Assembly: GCF_018130545.1 (NCBI RefSeq) | Contig: NZ_JAFCKF010000005.1 | Location: 186,001 to 250,000, forward strand | Source: Bradyrhizobium tropiciagri | GTDB taxonomy: Bacteria > Pseudomonadota > Alphaproteobacteria > Rhizobiales > Xanthobacteraceae | Direction: 5' to 3' | Length of the DNA stretch: 64,000 nt | In this document: positions 1-8,279 of the stretch, in pieces | Layout: every line of letters starts with the position of its first letter | How positions within the stretch are numbered: position 1 is the stretch's first letter | Made by a program: the position numbers and the translations under genes | Notes under the pieces: model-generated | The model's database searches: none | What the model was told of the DNA's origin: nothing | Seen by the model: only the letters and a program-made list of their open reading frames with translations

Positions 1-492
1 TGGCGCGCCTATCCCGGCAATCTCCTGAACGTCGCGGTCGAGAAGGGCGAGGTGCAGGCCTTCCTGTCGTCGGATCCGCTGGCCTATCTCTGGCTCAAGG
101 ATGCGCAGTACAAGGAGGTCGCCTCCAACCTCGATGGCGAATATCGCGACAAGAGCTGCTGCATCGTCGGCCTGCGCGGCAGCCTGGTCCGCGAAGAACC
201 TCACGTCGCGCGCGCCATCACGCAGGCACTGCTCGATGCCGCGATGTTCACCTCGCAGAACCCGGACAAGGCGGCGAAGTCGTTCCAGCCCTATGCGCCG
301 AAGGCGGCGAGCCTCGCCGATCTCGAGGCGATGGCGCGCTACCACACCCATCACCATCATCCGACCGGCGAGGTGCTCAAGCGCGAGCTCAAGGGCTACG
401 CCGACGACCTGAAATCGGTGCAGGTGTTCAAGCAGAGCACCGACACCGCCAAATTCGCGGAGCGGATCTATGTCGACGTATTCAGTGTCTGA
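1..492 (+). CDS. ABC transporter substrate-binding protein, SsuA/NrtA type (5' end outside window)
   Basis: Frame open from the first base to TGA at 490-492, so only the C-terminal 163 residues are present. The segment reads as the second lobe of a type II periplasmic binding protein of the nitrate/sulfonate/taurine family (SLVREEPHVARAITQALLDA, then a helical C-terminus), and the next two genes encode the matching permease and ATPase. It would capture an organosulfur or related small anion in the periplasm. An unusual histidine-rich stretch (YHTHHHHPTG) is encoded at 340-369. The stop lies 20 bases inside the permease gene, implying translational coupling. The substrate cannot be read from this fragment. 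Confidence 0.8.
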   Translation, partial: WRAYPGNLLNVAVEKGEVQAFLSSDPLAYLWLKDAQYKEVASNLDGEYRDKSCCIVGLRGSLVREEPHVARAITQALLDAAMFTSQNPDKAAKSFQPYAPKAASLADLEAMARYHTHHHHPTGEVLKRELKGYADDLKSVQVFKQSTDTAKFAERIYVDVFSV

Positions 493-1486
493 CACGACGG
501 CCGCGGCCGCGCCGCGCGCCTCGGTCACGTTCTCGAACCTCTCCGGAAGCTACGGCGTTGGCCTTGCGGCGAGCCTCGCCTGGCTCGCGTTCGGGCTGTC
601 ATGCCTGTATTGGCCCGATGTCGGCGACTGGTCGCGGACGGAATCGCTCGGCATCGGCGCGATCGTGATCGCGGCCTTCATCCTGTTCGGCACGTTCAGC
701 GCGGATTATCTCGGTAGCGCCGGGCTGGCGTTGCGCAAGCGCGCACCCTGGCTGGTGGCGTTCGGCGCGTTCGTGACGCTGTGGGAAGTTGCCACCGCGA
801 AATTCGCCTGGCTGCCGCTGCCGTTCTTCCCGCCGCCGCAGTCGATCCTCGAAGTCTATACCGACGATCTGCCGAAACTGCTCGACAGCGTGTTCGCCTC
901 GATCAAGCTGCAACTCGGCGGCTACATCATCGGCGCAACCGTCGGCTTCATCACCGGCGTCTCGATCGGATGGTCGCAGAAGATCGGCTACTGGGTGCAT
1001 CCGGTGCTGCGCTTCATCGGCCCGCTGCCGGCCACGGCCTGGCTGCCGATCGCCTTCTTCACCTTCCCGTCGAGCTGGAGCGCGTCGACCTTCCTGATCG
1101 CGCTCGCCACCGGCTTCCCGGTGACGGTGTTGACCTGGTCGGGCGTCGCCAGCGTCAGCAGCGCCTATTACGACGTCGCGCGCACGCTCGGCGCCAAGCC
1201 GTCCTTCCTGGTGCTGAAGGTCGCGATCCCCGCCGCGCTGCCGCACGTGTTCGTCGGCCTGTTCATGGGGCTCGGCTCGTCCTTTGCGGTGCTCGTGGTC
1301 GCCGAGATGATCGGCGTCAAGGCCGGGCTCGGCTGGTACCTGCAATGGGCGCAGGGCTGGGCGGCCTATGCCAACATGTACGCGGCGCTGATCGTGATGT
1401 CGTTGCTCTGCTCCGGCGCGATCACGCTGCTGTTCCGCACCCGCGATCGCGTGCTGGTCTGGCAGAAGGGCGTTGTCAAATGGTAG
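470..1486 (+). CDS. ABC transporter permease, SsuC/TauC type
   Basis: Protein of 338 residues, somewhat longer than the usual 250-280 of SsuC/TauC permeases because of an extra N-terminal part with two hydrophobic segments (about residues 25-45 and 55-75). The remainder carries the BPD_transp_1 fold with the EAA-type loop around YYDVARTLGAKPSFLVLKVA, where the ATPase docks. It should form the inner-membrane channel for the binding protein encoded just upstream. The ATG at 470 overlaps the upstream gene, and the stop overlaps the ATG of the ATPase gene, so the three genes form one translationally coupled transport operon. Substrate inferred to be a sulfonate from the monooxygenase genes downstream. 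Confidence 0.88.
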   Translation: MSTYSVSDTTAAAAPRASVTFSNLSGSYGVGLAASLAWLAFGLSCLYWPDVGDWSRTESLGIGAIVIAAFILFGTFSADYLGSAGLALRKRAPWLVAFGAFVTLWEVATAKFAWLPLPFFPPPQSILEVYTDDLPKLLDSVFASIKLQLGGYIIGATVGFITGVSIGWSQKIGYWVHPVLRFIGPLPATAWLPIAFFTFPSSWSASTFLIALATGFPVTVLTWSGVASVSSAYYDVARTLGAKPSFLVLKVAIPAALPHVFVGLFMGLGSSFAVLVVAEMIGVKAGLGWYLQWAQGWAAYANMYAALIVMSLLCSGAITLLFRTRDRVLVWQKGVVKW

Positions 1487-2277
1487 TGCAATCCGCGGCC
1501 GAGGCGATCACCTATCCCGCTGTCGGCGCCGAGCTCGACATCGAAGGCGTCAGCCACGCCTTCGACATCGATGGCGCCACCTTGCCGGTGCTCGACAATG
1601 TCAACCTTTCGATCGCGCCGGGCGAATTCGTCGCGCTGCTCGGCCCGTCTGGCTGCGGCAAGTCGACCTTGCTGCGGCTGGTGGCCGGGCTGGAGAAGCC
1701 GCGCAGCGGCTCGCTGCGGGAAGATGAGGCTCGCATCACCGGACCGCATCCGTCACGCGTCGTCGTGTTCCAGGATCCGACGCTGTTTCCGTGGCGCTCG
1801 GTGTGGGACAATGTGGCGCTCGGACTGGAAGCGCAGGGCATCCTGAAGACGCAGCGCCACCGGGTCGATGCCGTGATCGAGCTGGTTGGTCTGTCCTCGT
1901 TCCGCAATGCCTATCCGCACCAGCTGTCCGGCGGCATGGCGCAGCGCGTCGCGTTGGCGCGGGCGCTGGTCAATGATCCCAAAATCCTGGTGCTCGACGA
2001 GCCGCTCGGCAAGCTCGATTCTCTGACGCGGATCGCGATGCAGTCCGAACTGGTGGCGCTGTGGCAGCGCAAGGGTTTCACCACGCTGCTCGTCACCCAT
2101 GACGTCGAGGAAGCGCTGGTGCTCGCCAACCGCGTCATCGTGCTCTCCGACCGTCCGGCGCGGATCAAGGCCGACATCGCCGTCGGGCGACCATACCCGC
2201 GGCGTCGCGGCGATCCATATTTGGCGGAGCTGCGCAAGCAGATCCTCGGCCTGCTCGGACTGGAGGCGACATGGTGA
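1480..2277 (+). CDS. ABC transporter ATP-binding protein, SsuB/TauB type
   Basis: 265 residues, normal for SsuB/TauB/NrtD. Visible motifs are Walker A GPSGCGKST (residues 55-63), Q-loop VFQDPTLFPW, signature LSGGMAQR, Walker B ILVLDEPLGKLD and the H-loop histidine in LLVTHDVEEA. The LFPW sequence after the Q-loop is typical of the nitrate/sulfonate/taurine ATPases. ATG at 1480 overlaps the permease stop (TAG at 1484-1486). It powers uptake through the permease encoded immediately upstream and overlaps the following flavoenzyme gene by seven bases, placing transport and catabolism in one transcript. Confidence 0.92.
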   Translation: MVVQSAAEAITYPAVGAELDIEGVSHAFDIDGATLPVLDNVNLSIAPGEFVALLGPSGCGKSTLLRLVAGLEKPRSGSLREDEARITGPHPSRVVVFQDPTLFPWRSVWDNVALGLEAQGILKTQRHRVDAVIELVGLSSFRNAYPHQLSGGMAQRVALARALVNDPKILVLDEPLGKLDSLTRIAMQSELVALWQRKGFTTLLVTHDVEEALVLANRVIVLSDRPARIKADIAVGRPYPRRRGDPYLAELRKQILGLLGLEATW

Positions 2278-3443
2278 CGTCTGCGGCGAGGGGGCTGCCG
2301 GCGACGACCGAGCCGGAACACATCGCGCGTGCGTTGCGGCTCGCCGAGGTGCTTGCGGCGCGCGCGCCCGCACATGATCGCGACGCCAGCTTTCCCTTCG
2401 AGAATTTCGCCGATCTCTCGCGCGAAGGTCTGCTGGCATTGACCGTGCCGGCGGCGCTCGGCGGTGGCGGGGCAGGTGCCCGCGACGCCACGCGCGTGCT
2501 CGGGATCATCGGCAAGGCTGATCCGTCGACCGCGCTGGTGCTGTCGATGCATTACATCCAGCACCTGGTGATGGCGCGCAGCACGCGCTGGCCCGCCCGG
2601 TTGTCGCGCAAGCTCGCCAAGGAGACGGTCGACGGCGTGGCGCTGATCAACGCGTTGCGGGTCGAGCCCGAACTCGGCTCGCCGGCGCGTGGCGGCCTGC
2701 CGGCGACCACGGCGCGGCGCACCGAAACCGGCTGGCGGCTGACCGGTCGCAAGATCTATTCGACCGGCGCGCCGATCCTGAAATGGTATTCGGTCTGGGC
2801 GAAAACCGACGAGCCGGACACCCGTGTCGGGTTGTTTCTGGTCCCCGCCGGCCTGCCGGGAACGCGGATCGAAGAGACCTGGGATCACCTCGGCCTGCGC
2901 GCCAGCGGCAGCCACACCGTGATCTTCGACGACGTGGTGTTTCCGCTGGACTACGAGATCGACGTCCGCACGCCCGACGACTGGAAGGTTCCTGACGTCA
3001 CCCAGGCCACCGTGCATGCGATCTTCGTCGCGGCGATTTATGACGGCATCGCCCGCGCCGCTCGCGACTGGCTGGTCAAATTCCTGCGGGAACGTGTGCC
3101 CGCCAATCTCGGCGCGCCGCTTGCGACGCTGCCCCGGATGCAGGAGGTCGTCGGCGGGATCGAGGCCCGGCTCGCGGTCAATGCCCGGCTGATCGACAGT
3201 TTCGCCGCCGATTTCGATAACGGCTTCCCGCTGTCCGCGATCGAGTCTAACATCGTCAAGCTGACGGTGACCAATAACGCAGCAGCAGTGGTGGAGGATG
3301 CCTTGTCGCTGACCAGCAATCACGGCCTGTCGCGAACCAATCCCCTGGAGCGGCATTATCGCGACGTGCTGTGCGGCCGCGTCCACACCCCGCAAGACGA
3401 CGTCACCCGTATCTCCGCCGGACGCTTCGCGCTGGGCGTCTGA
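2271..3443 (+). CDS. Acyl-CoA dehydrogenase-like flavoenzyme (SfnB/DszC-type family)
   Basis: 390 residues with the acyl-CoA dehydrogenase fold: N-terminal helical domain, middle beta domain (TGRKIYSTGAPILKWYSVWA, then a GLRASGSHTVIFDDVVFP segment that is a family hallmark) and a C-terminal helical bundle. Members of this family beside sulfonate transporters and LLM monooxygenases (SfnB, DszC, DmoA-associated proteins) act as FMN-dependent oxygenases or oxidases rather than as beta-oxidation enzymes. Overlap with the ATPase gene and the LLM gene 33 bases downstream support a joint role in organosulfur oxidation. The true substrate is unknown; a real acyl-CoA substrate is less likely in this context. 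Confidence 0.82.
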   Translation: MVTSAARGLPATTEPEHIARALRLAEVLAARAPAHDRDASFPFENFADLSREGLLALTVPAALGGGGAGARDATRVLGIIGKADPSTALVLSMHYIQHLVMARSTRWPARLSRKLAKETVDGVALINALRVEPELGSPARGGLPATTARRTETGWRLTGRKIYSTGAPILKWYSVWAKTDEPDTRVGLFLVPAGLPGTRIEETWDHLGLRASGSHTVIFDDVVFPLDYEIDVRTPDDWKVPDVTQATVHAIFVAAIYDGIARAARDWLVKFLRERVPANLGAPLATLPRMQEVVGGIEARLAVNARLIDSFAADFDNGFPLSAIESNIVKLTVTNNAAAVVEDALSLTSNHGLSRTNPLERHYRDVLCGRVHTPQDDVTRISAGRFALGV

Positions 3444-3476
3444 AAACAACAGCCAACAACAACGGAGTTATCAGTC

Positions 3477-4571
3477 ATGCCGGTCGAGTTCATCGGCTTC
3501 ATCACCAACAACAATGCCTCCGAGACCATCGTCCGATCAGGCCCGGTGCTCGATCCGCCCTATATCGAGACCGTTGCCAAGGCCCATGAGCTGGCCGGTT
3601 TCGACCGCGCGCTGCTCGCGTTCCACTCGACCACGCCGGATGCATTGCAGGTCGCGCAGCATGTGCTCACCATCACCAAATCGCTGAAGGTGATGATCGC
3701 ACAGCGGCCGGGTTTCACCGCGCCGACGCTGCTGGCGCGCCAGCTCGCGACGCTGGATCAGTTCTATGGCGGCCGCGTCTCGCTGCACGTCATCACCGGC
3801 GGCAACGCCATCGAGCTGCGCCAGGACGGCAACACGCTCGACGACAAGGACGAGCGTTACGCCCGCACCAGCGAATTCCTCGACGTGGTACGGCTGGAAT
3901 GGACCAGCGAGAAGCCGTTCAACTACAGCGGCAAGTATTACAATGTCGAGAACGGCTTCTCGCAGGTGAAGCCGTTGCAGAAGGGCGGCATCTACACTTT
4001 CGTCGGCGGCGGCTCGGATGCCGCGGTCGAAGTCGCCGGCAAGCATGCCGACACCTTCGCGCTGTGGGGGGAATCCTACGCGCAGGTGCGCGACGTCACC
4101 GCGCGGGTGCGCGCTGCTGCGGCCAGGCATGGCCGGCCGACGCCGCGCTTCAGCCTGTCGGTGCGCCCGATCCTGGCCGACACCGAGGAGAAGGCGTGGG
4201 CGAAGGCGGAACATATCCTCGAGCGCGCCACCGCGCTGCAGGACAAGACCGGCTACCGCCGGCCCAATCATGCGACCGACGGCGCCAAGCGGCTGCTGGC
4301 GCTGGCGGATCAGGGCACCCGCATCGACAAGCGGCTGTGGACCGAGATCGCAAAGCTCACCGGCGCCAACAGCAACACCACGGCGCTGGTCGGCACGCCC
4401 GAGCAGGTCGCCGAGGTCTTCGCCGATTATTACGATCTCGGCGTCAGCCACTTCCTGATCCGTGGCTTCGATCCGCTGGTCGATGCGATCGACTATGGCC
4501 GAGCGCTGATCCCGCTGACCCGCAAGCTTATCGAAGCGCGCGACCAGCAGCGGGGGATCGCTGCCGAATGA
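3477..4571 (+). CDS. LLM-class FMN-dependent monooxygenase, alkanesulfonate monooxygenase (SsuD) type
   Basis: 364 residues, close to the roughly 380 of SsuD. The luciferase-like TIM-barrel signature is visible: an N-terminal beta strand (VEFIGFITNNN), then QRPGFTAPTLLARQLATLD and VSLHVITGG, followed by YARTSEFLDVVR. SsuD-type enzymes use reduced FMN and oxygen to release sulfite from alkanesulfonates; they need a separate flavin reductase, which is not in this window. Start chosen at ATG 3477, preceded by a modest purine-rich site (ACGGAG). The last four bases overlap the downstream binding-protein gene. Alternatives are a nitrilotriacetate- or dimethylsulfone-type LLM monooxygenase. Confidence 0.85.
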   Translation: MPVEFIGFITNNNASETIVRSGPVLDPPYIETVAKAHELAGFDRALLAFHSTTPDALQVAQHVLTITKSLKVMIAQRPGFTAPTLLARQLATLDQFYGGRVSLHVITGGNAIELRQDGNTLDDKDERYARTSEFLDVVRLEWTSEKPFNYSGKYYNVENGFSQVKPLQKGGIYTFVGGGSDAAVEVAGKHADTFALWGESYAQVRDVTARVRAAAARHGRPTPRFSLSVRPILADTEEKAWAKAEHILERATALQDKTGYRRPNHATDGAKRLLALADQGTRIDKRLWTEIAKLTGANSNTTALVGTPEQVAEVFADYYDLGVSHFLIRGFDPLVDAIDYGRALIPLTRKLIEARDQQRGIAAE

Positions 4572-5509
4572 TCCGTCTCATTGTCGCGGCGGCACTTGCG
4601 CTCGCCGCTATCGATGTTGCCGCCGCGCAGACCACGCTGCGCGTCGGCGACCAGAAGGGCAATTCGCAGGCCGTGATGGAAGCGGCTGGCGTGCTCAAGG
4701 ACCTTGCCTACAAGATCGAGTGGAAGGAATTCGCCGCCGCGGCGCCGCTGCTGGAGGCCTTGGGCGCCGGTGCAATCGACACCGGCCTGGTCGGCGATGC
4801 GCCGTTCACCTTCGCGGCCGCCGCCAACGTCCCGGTCAAGGCGATCGCCGCGGTCAGGCAGTCCGGTGAGGGGCTCGCCATCGTGGTGCCGGAGAATTCC
4901 GCCATCAAGAGCTTTGACGATCTGCGCGGCAAGAAGATCGCGACCGGCCGCGGCTCGATCGGCCATCAGCTGATCCTGGCCGCGCTGGAATCCAGGGGCT
5001 GGAAGGCAAGCGACGTGCAGATCGTGTTTCTCGCGCCGTCGGATGCGAAGGTCGCCTACACGCAAGGTTCGGTCGACGCCTGGTCGACCTGGGAGCCTTA
5101 TGTCAGCCAGGAAGAGGTGCTGTTCAAGTCGCGCCGCGTCATCACGGCGGACGGCATCACACCCGGCCTCGGCTTCCAGGTCGCAACGCCGGACGTGATC
5201 AAGGCCAAGCGCGCCGAGCTCGAGGATTTCGTGCGCCGCCTCGCCGCCGCGCGCGCCTGGTCGCAGAATAATGTCGCGGGTTACGCTGCAACCTGGGGCA
5301 GGCTGATGAACATCCCGCCCGCGGTGCCGCTGAACTGGCTGACGCGCGCCAAGATCCGCATCGCGCCGATCGACGACAGCGTGGTGGCCGACGAGCAGAA
5401 AACCATCGACCTCTACGACCGCTGGGGCCTGATCCGGCAGAAGGTCAACGCTGCGGATATCGTCGACCGGTCGTTTGGTGCCGCGGTCGAGAAGGGCGCC
5501 GGGCTGTAA
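4568..5509 (+). CDS. ABC transporter substrate-binding protein, SsuA type (second copy of the cluster)
   Basis: 313 residues with a cleavable signal peptide (MIRLIVAAALALAAIDVAAA, cut before QTTLRVG). The mature part has the SsuA pattern: LRVGDQKGN, a ligand-lobe segment ALGAGAIDTGLVGDAPFTFAAAA, FDDLRGKKIATGRGS and the hinge segment VDAWSTWEPYVS. It is a complete periplasmic binding protein. The cluster thus encodes two binding proteins (this and the truncated one at position 1) for a single permease-ATPase pair, which suggests two related substrates or an alternative receptor. ATGA overlap with the monooxygenase gene; the next gene is 404 bases away beyond a repeat. Confidence 0.88.
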   Translation: MIRLIVAAALALAAIDVAAAQTTLRVGDQKGNSQAVMEAAGVLKDLAYKIEWKEFAAAAPLLEALGAGAIDTGLVGDAPFTFAAAANVPVKAIAAVRQSGEGLAIVVPENSAIKSFDDLRGKKIATGRGSIGHQLILAALESRGWKASDVQIVFLAPSDAKVAYTQGSVDAWSTWEPYVSQEEVLFKSRRVITADGITPGLGFQVATPDVIKAKRAELEDFVRRLAAARAWSQNNVAGYAATWGRLMNIPPAVPLNWLTRAKIRIAPIDDSVVADEQKTIDLYDRWGLIRQKVNAADIVDRSFGAAVEKGAGL

Positions 5510-5570
5510 GCGCGCAGTCGCGCGACCTCTGGTGCTTGCGCCGCGCATGTCGAGAGAGCGTGCCGTGTGG

Positions 5571-5730
5571 CACCCCTCTCCCTAACCCTCCCCCGCAAGG
5601 GGGGAGGGAACCCATCCGTTGGTGCTTCCCTTACATCGGTGCAGTTCGTGTAGAATCCTTGCTTTCGTGAGGTGAGCACCTTGGTCGGGCTCCCTCCCCC
5701 CTTGCGGGGGAGGGTGGGGAGAGGGGTAAG
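5571..5730. repeat. Palindromic intergenic element, family A copy 1 (within gene-free 5510-5913)
   Basis: The 404-base gap between 5510 and 5913 holds two G-rich/C-rich arms in inverted orientation: 5571-5612 (CTCCCTAACCCTCCCCCGCA core) and 5688-5730 (the reverse complement, with TTGCGGGGGAGGG core). RNA from either strand could fold into a long hairpin. The same theme recurs near 6788, 16806, 40071, 42100, 48886 and 61161. The remainder (5731-5913) shows no gene; it presumably carries the promoter of the following gene, but I cannot assign one. Confidence 0.75.
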
Positions 5731-5913
5731 CCGCGAGCGGGCCTGTTCGAATGGCAGCGAAATAACCATCCACGTCGCGACGACGACACCGGAAGGAATT
5801 TTCCCGTTTCGCATCGGAGAGAACCGCAACGTTGCTATTTTCGTCATCCCCTTGTCGCTCGCTGCCGCGCCGCCAAGATCAAAAGCACGAACAACCGAGT
5901 CCGGGAGATCACC

Positions 5914-6759
5914 GTGGGCCTTCAAGAAACTCGCATCGAGTCGCTGCCGTTTGTGACCGCTGAACTGAATTACCTCGCGCCGACGCCGGGCAAGCCCCGG
6001 ACTTACGCTTTCGATCCGCCGCCCGGCGAACCCAAATCCACCGCGCTGCCCGAACCGCACAATGTCCCGATCTTCGACGGGCGCCTGATCGCCGAGAGCT
6101 TCTCGCTCGACCGCGAAGGCTTTGCGCTGGTCAAGCATCCGACCAGCGTGAAGGACTATTACGACGACAACGAAGTCCGCAACGTCTACTACCCCGCGGT
6201 GGAAGCCTTCCTGAAGGCGACGCTGAAGGCGGATCGTGTCTTCATCTTTGATCACACCGTGCGCAAGCGCGTTGAGGGCGCGGCTGATATCCGCGGCGGC
6301 GGACCGCGCCAGCCGGCGACCCGCGTCCATGTCGACCAGACCGCGGTCTCCGGCCACAACCGTGTGTTTGAGCATCTGCCCAACGAAGCCGAGCAGCTCG
6401 TCAAGGGCCGCGTCCAGGTGATCAATCTGTGGCGCCCGATCCGCGGTCCGCTGCGCGATTCACCGCTGGCGATGGCCGACGGCACCACCATTGCACCGGA
6501 GGATCTGATCGCCTCGGATCTAATCTACCCGAACCGCAGCGGCGAGACCTATTCGGTGAAGTACAATCCGAACCATCGCTGGTTCTACATTCCCGAGATG
6601 ACGCCCGACGAGGCGATCCTGCTGAAATGCTACGACTCGGCGACCGACGGCCGCACGCGGTTCGGGCCGCACACGGCCTTTGTCGATCCGACCACGCCGG
6701 CGGATGCGGCGCCGCGCGAGAGCATCGAACTCAGGACGTTGGTGTTTCATAAGCAGTAG
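5914..6759 (+). CDS. CmcJ/NvfI-family oxidoreductase, probable Fe(II)/2-oxoglutarate-type oxygenase
   Basis: 281 residues matching the CmcJ/NvfI family, named from cephamycin C and fungal biosynthesis but widespread in Proteobacteria with no assigned function. Visible pattern: TRVHVDQT (H139, D141), VINLWRPI (about 170-176) and FGPHTAFVDP (H253). The H-x-D...H arrangement matches a non-haem iron facial triad. Start is GTG at 5914, the only start near the beginning of the conserved region; the ribosome site is weak. It stands alone between two palindromic repeats, downstream of the organosulfur cluster, so a functional link there is only a guess. Confidence 0.75.
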   Translation: MGLQETRIESLPFVTAELNYLAPTPGKPRTYAFDPPPGEPKSTALPEPHNVPIFDGRLIAESFSLDREGFALVKHPTSVKDYYDDNEVRNVYYPAVEAFLKATLKADRVFIFDHTVRKRVEGAADIRGGGPRQPATRVHVDQTAVSGHNRVFEHLPNEAEQLVKGRVQVINLWRPIRGPLRDSPLAMADGTTIAPEDLIASDLIYPNRSGETYSVKYNPNHRWFYIPEMTPDEAILLKCYDSATDGRTRFGPHTAFVDPTTPADAAPRESIELRTLVFHKQ

Positions 6760-6787
6760 TCAACGAAGCTAGCCCCAAAATCGGTGT

Positions 6788-6920
6788 GCTCCCTCTCCCG
6801 CTTGCGGGGGACGGTTGGGGTGGGGGTTCTCTCCGCGAGTCATACCGTGGAGAGAGCCCCTACCGGATCTTATCTACGATGCGATCCGACCTCCCCCGCA
6901 AGCGGGAGGGGTAAGGCGAG
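6788..6920. repeat. Palindromic intergenic element, family A copy 2
   Basis: Inverted arms at 6788-6828 (CTCCCTCTCCCGCTTGCGGG, then GGTTGGGGTGGGGG) and about 6890-6917 (ACCTCCCCCGCAAGCGGGAG). The loop carries CTCTCCGCGAG-type sequence shared with the copies at 40071 and 48886. It fills most of the gap between the CmcJ-like gene and the MFS gene and could act as a transcription-terminating or RNA-processing hairpin. Confidence 0.72.
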
Positions 6921-7036
6921 CCCGCGGAGAAGCTGAGCTAAATCCGCTCTGCCTAGAAAGTTGGCACCCCCATCCAATAATGTTACGCCCGTCCCGAAAG
7001 CGCTCAGGGAAGAGGCGAATCGTGGACGGCGTGGTG

Positions 7037-8266
7037 ATGACGAAAGAGGCGGGGATCGGGTTCCGCGCCCTGGTTCTGGCGCTTCTGGCATTGGCCTCGG
7101 GTCACATGCTGTCGACGCTGTTGCGGACGATTCCGGCGATCAGCCTCGATCTGATGGCGCGGGATTTCGGCACCTCGCCGCAGGCGCTGGCGAGCCTCAC
7201 CTCGATCTATCATTTCTCCTTTGCCGCCTCGCAGATCCCGGTCGGCGCCGCGATGGATCGCTTTGGCGTGCGGCCGGTGTCGCTGAGCCTGCTTGCCGGT
7301 ACTGTGGTCGGGACGCTGGTCTCGGCGATTGCCACCGGTCCCGCCAGCTTCGTGCTCGGCCAAATGATGCTCGGCGTCGCCACTTCGGGCATGCTGATGT
7401 GCCCGATGACGCTGGCCGCCAAGCAGATGTCGGCGGCGAAGTTCGGCCTGTGGTCCGGCCTGATCCTTTCGATCGGCAATATCGGCATGCTGCTGTCGGC
7501 AAGTCCGCTGGCCTTCGTGGTCGATCAATTCGGCTGGCGGGCCGGCTTCTGGGTCGCGGCCGGCTTCGGCATCGTGGTGCTGATCGCGGTGTTCGCGCTG
7601 GTGCCGCAGCAGCCCGCCGCGCATGCGGATGATTCCTCACCATTGCAGCAGATGGCCGAGGTGCTGCGGCTCGGCCTGTCGCGCGGCCTGCGCGGGCTGA
7701 TTGCGCTATCGCTGGTGTCGCTCGGCGCCTCGCTGGTGCTGCGCGGTCTGTGGGGCGGGCCGTGGCTGATGGATGTGAAGGGGCTGAGCCGCATCGAGGC
7801 CGGCAATGTGCTCGGCCTGTTCACGCTGGCGATGATCGTCGGCCCGGCCTGCATCGGCGCCTTCGATCGCAAGTTCGGACATCGCCGCACCATGGTGGCG
7901 GCAACGCACGTCATCGCCGCGCTACTGCTGGTGCTGATGGCGGCTGGCGCGCCGCATTTCCCGGTCTCGAACCTGTTCGGCGTTGCCGTGATGCCGTCGC
8001 AATATGATCTGGTGCTGCTGATCCTGATCGGGCTCGCCACCTCGGCGCAGCCGCTGATCTACGGCATGACGCGGCAGCTCGTCGACGCCCAGAACACCGG
8101 CAAGGCGCTGTCGTCGGTCAACCTCGCGTTCTTCCTGGGCGCGGCGCTGCTGCAATCGAGCACCGCCGGCGTCGCGGCGCTGTTCGGCCTGCCGGCGGTG
8201 CTGCTTTTCATCGCCTTCGCGCTGGTGATCGGTACCGTGCTGTTCTGGGCCTACACCAAAGCCTAG
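7037..8266 (+). CDS. MFS transporter (12-TM major facilitator)
   Basis: 409 residues with about 12 hydrophobic segments. The motif between helices 2 and 3 (GAAMDRFGVRPVS) is the MFS motif A (GxxxDRxGxRxx). The N-terminal half and C-terminal half (from LIALSLVSLGASLVLRGLW) repeat the same six-helix pattern; the C-half motif is FDRKFGHRRT. ATG at 7037 is chosen, but GTG at 7022 is five codons upstream and has a better-spaced GGGAAGAGG site, so the true start may be there. Stands alone between a repeat and the converging anti-sigma gene; substrate and direction cannot be inferred. Confidence 0.85.
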   Translation: MTKEAGIGFRALVLALLALASGHMLSTLLRTIPAISLDLMARDFGTSPQALASLTSIYHFSFAASQIPVGAAMDRFGVRPVSLSLLAGTVVGTLVSAIATGPASFVLGQMMLGVATSGMLMCPMTLAAKQMSAAKFGLWSGLILSIGNIGMLLSASPLAFVVDQFGWRAGFWVAAGFGIVVLIAVFALVPQQPAAHADDSSPLQQMAEVLRLGLSRGLRGLIALSLVSLGASLVLRGLWGGPWLMDVKGLSRIEAGNVLGLFTLAMIVGPACIGAFDRKFGHRRTMVAATHVIAALLLVLMAAGAPHFPVSNLFGVAVMPSQYDLVLLILIGLATSAQPLIYGMTRQLVDAQNTGKALSSVNLAFFLGAALLQSSTAGVAALFGLPAVLLFIAFALVIGTVLFWAYTKA

Positions 8267-8279
8267 CGCTCAGGTCCGA

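Noticed and set aside
343-363. The histidine run could indicate an engineered His-tag
   Set aside because: It is internal, interrupted (HTHHHH), encoded with mixed codons and lies in a natural operon.
5571-5730. Possible CRISPR array because of repeated units
   Set aside because: There are only two inverted arms, not regularly spaced direct repeats, and no cas genes are present.
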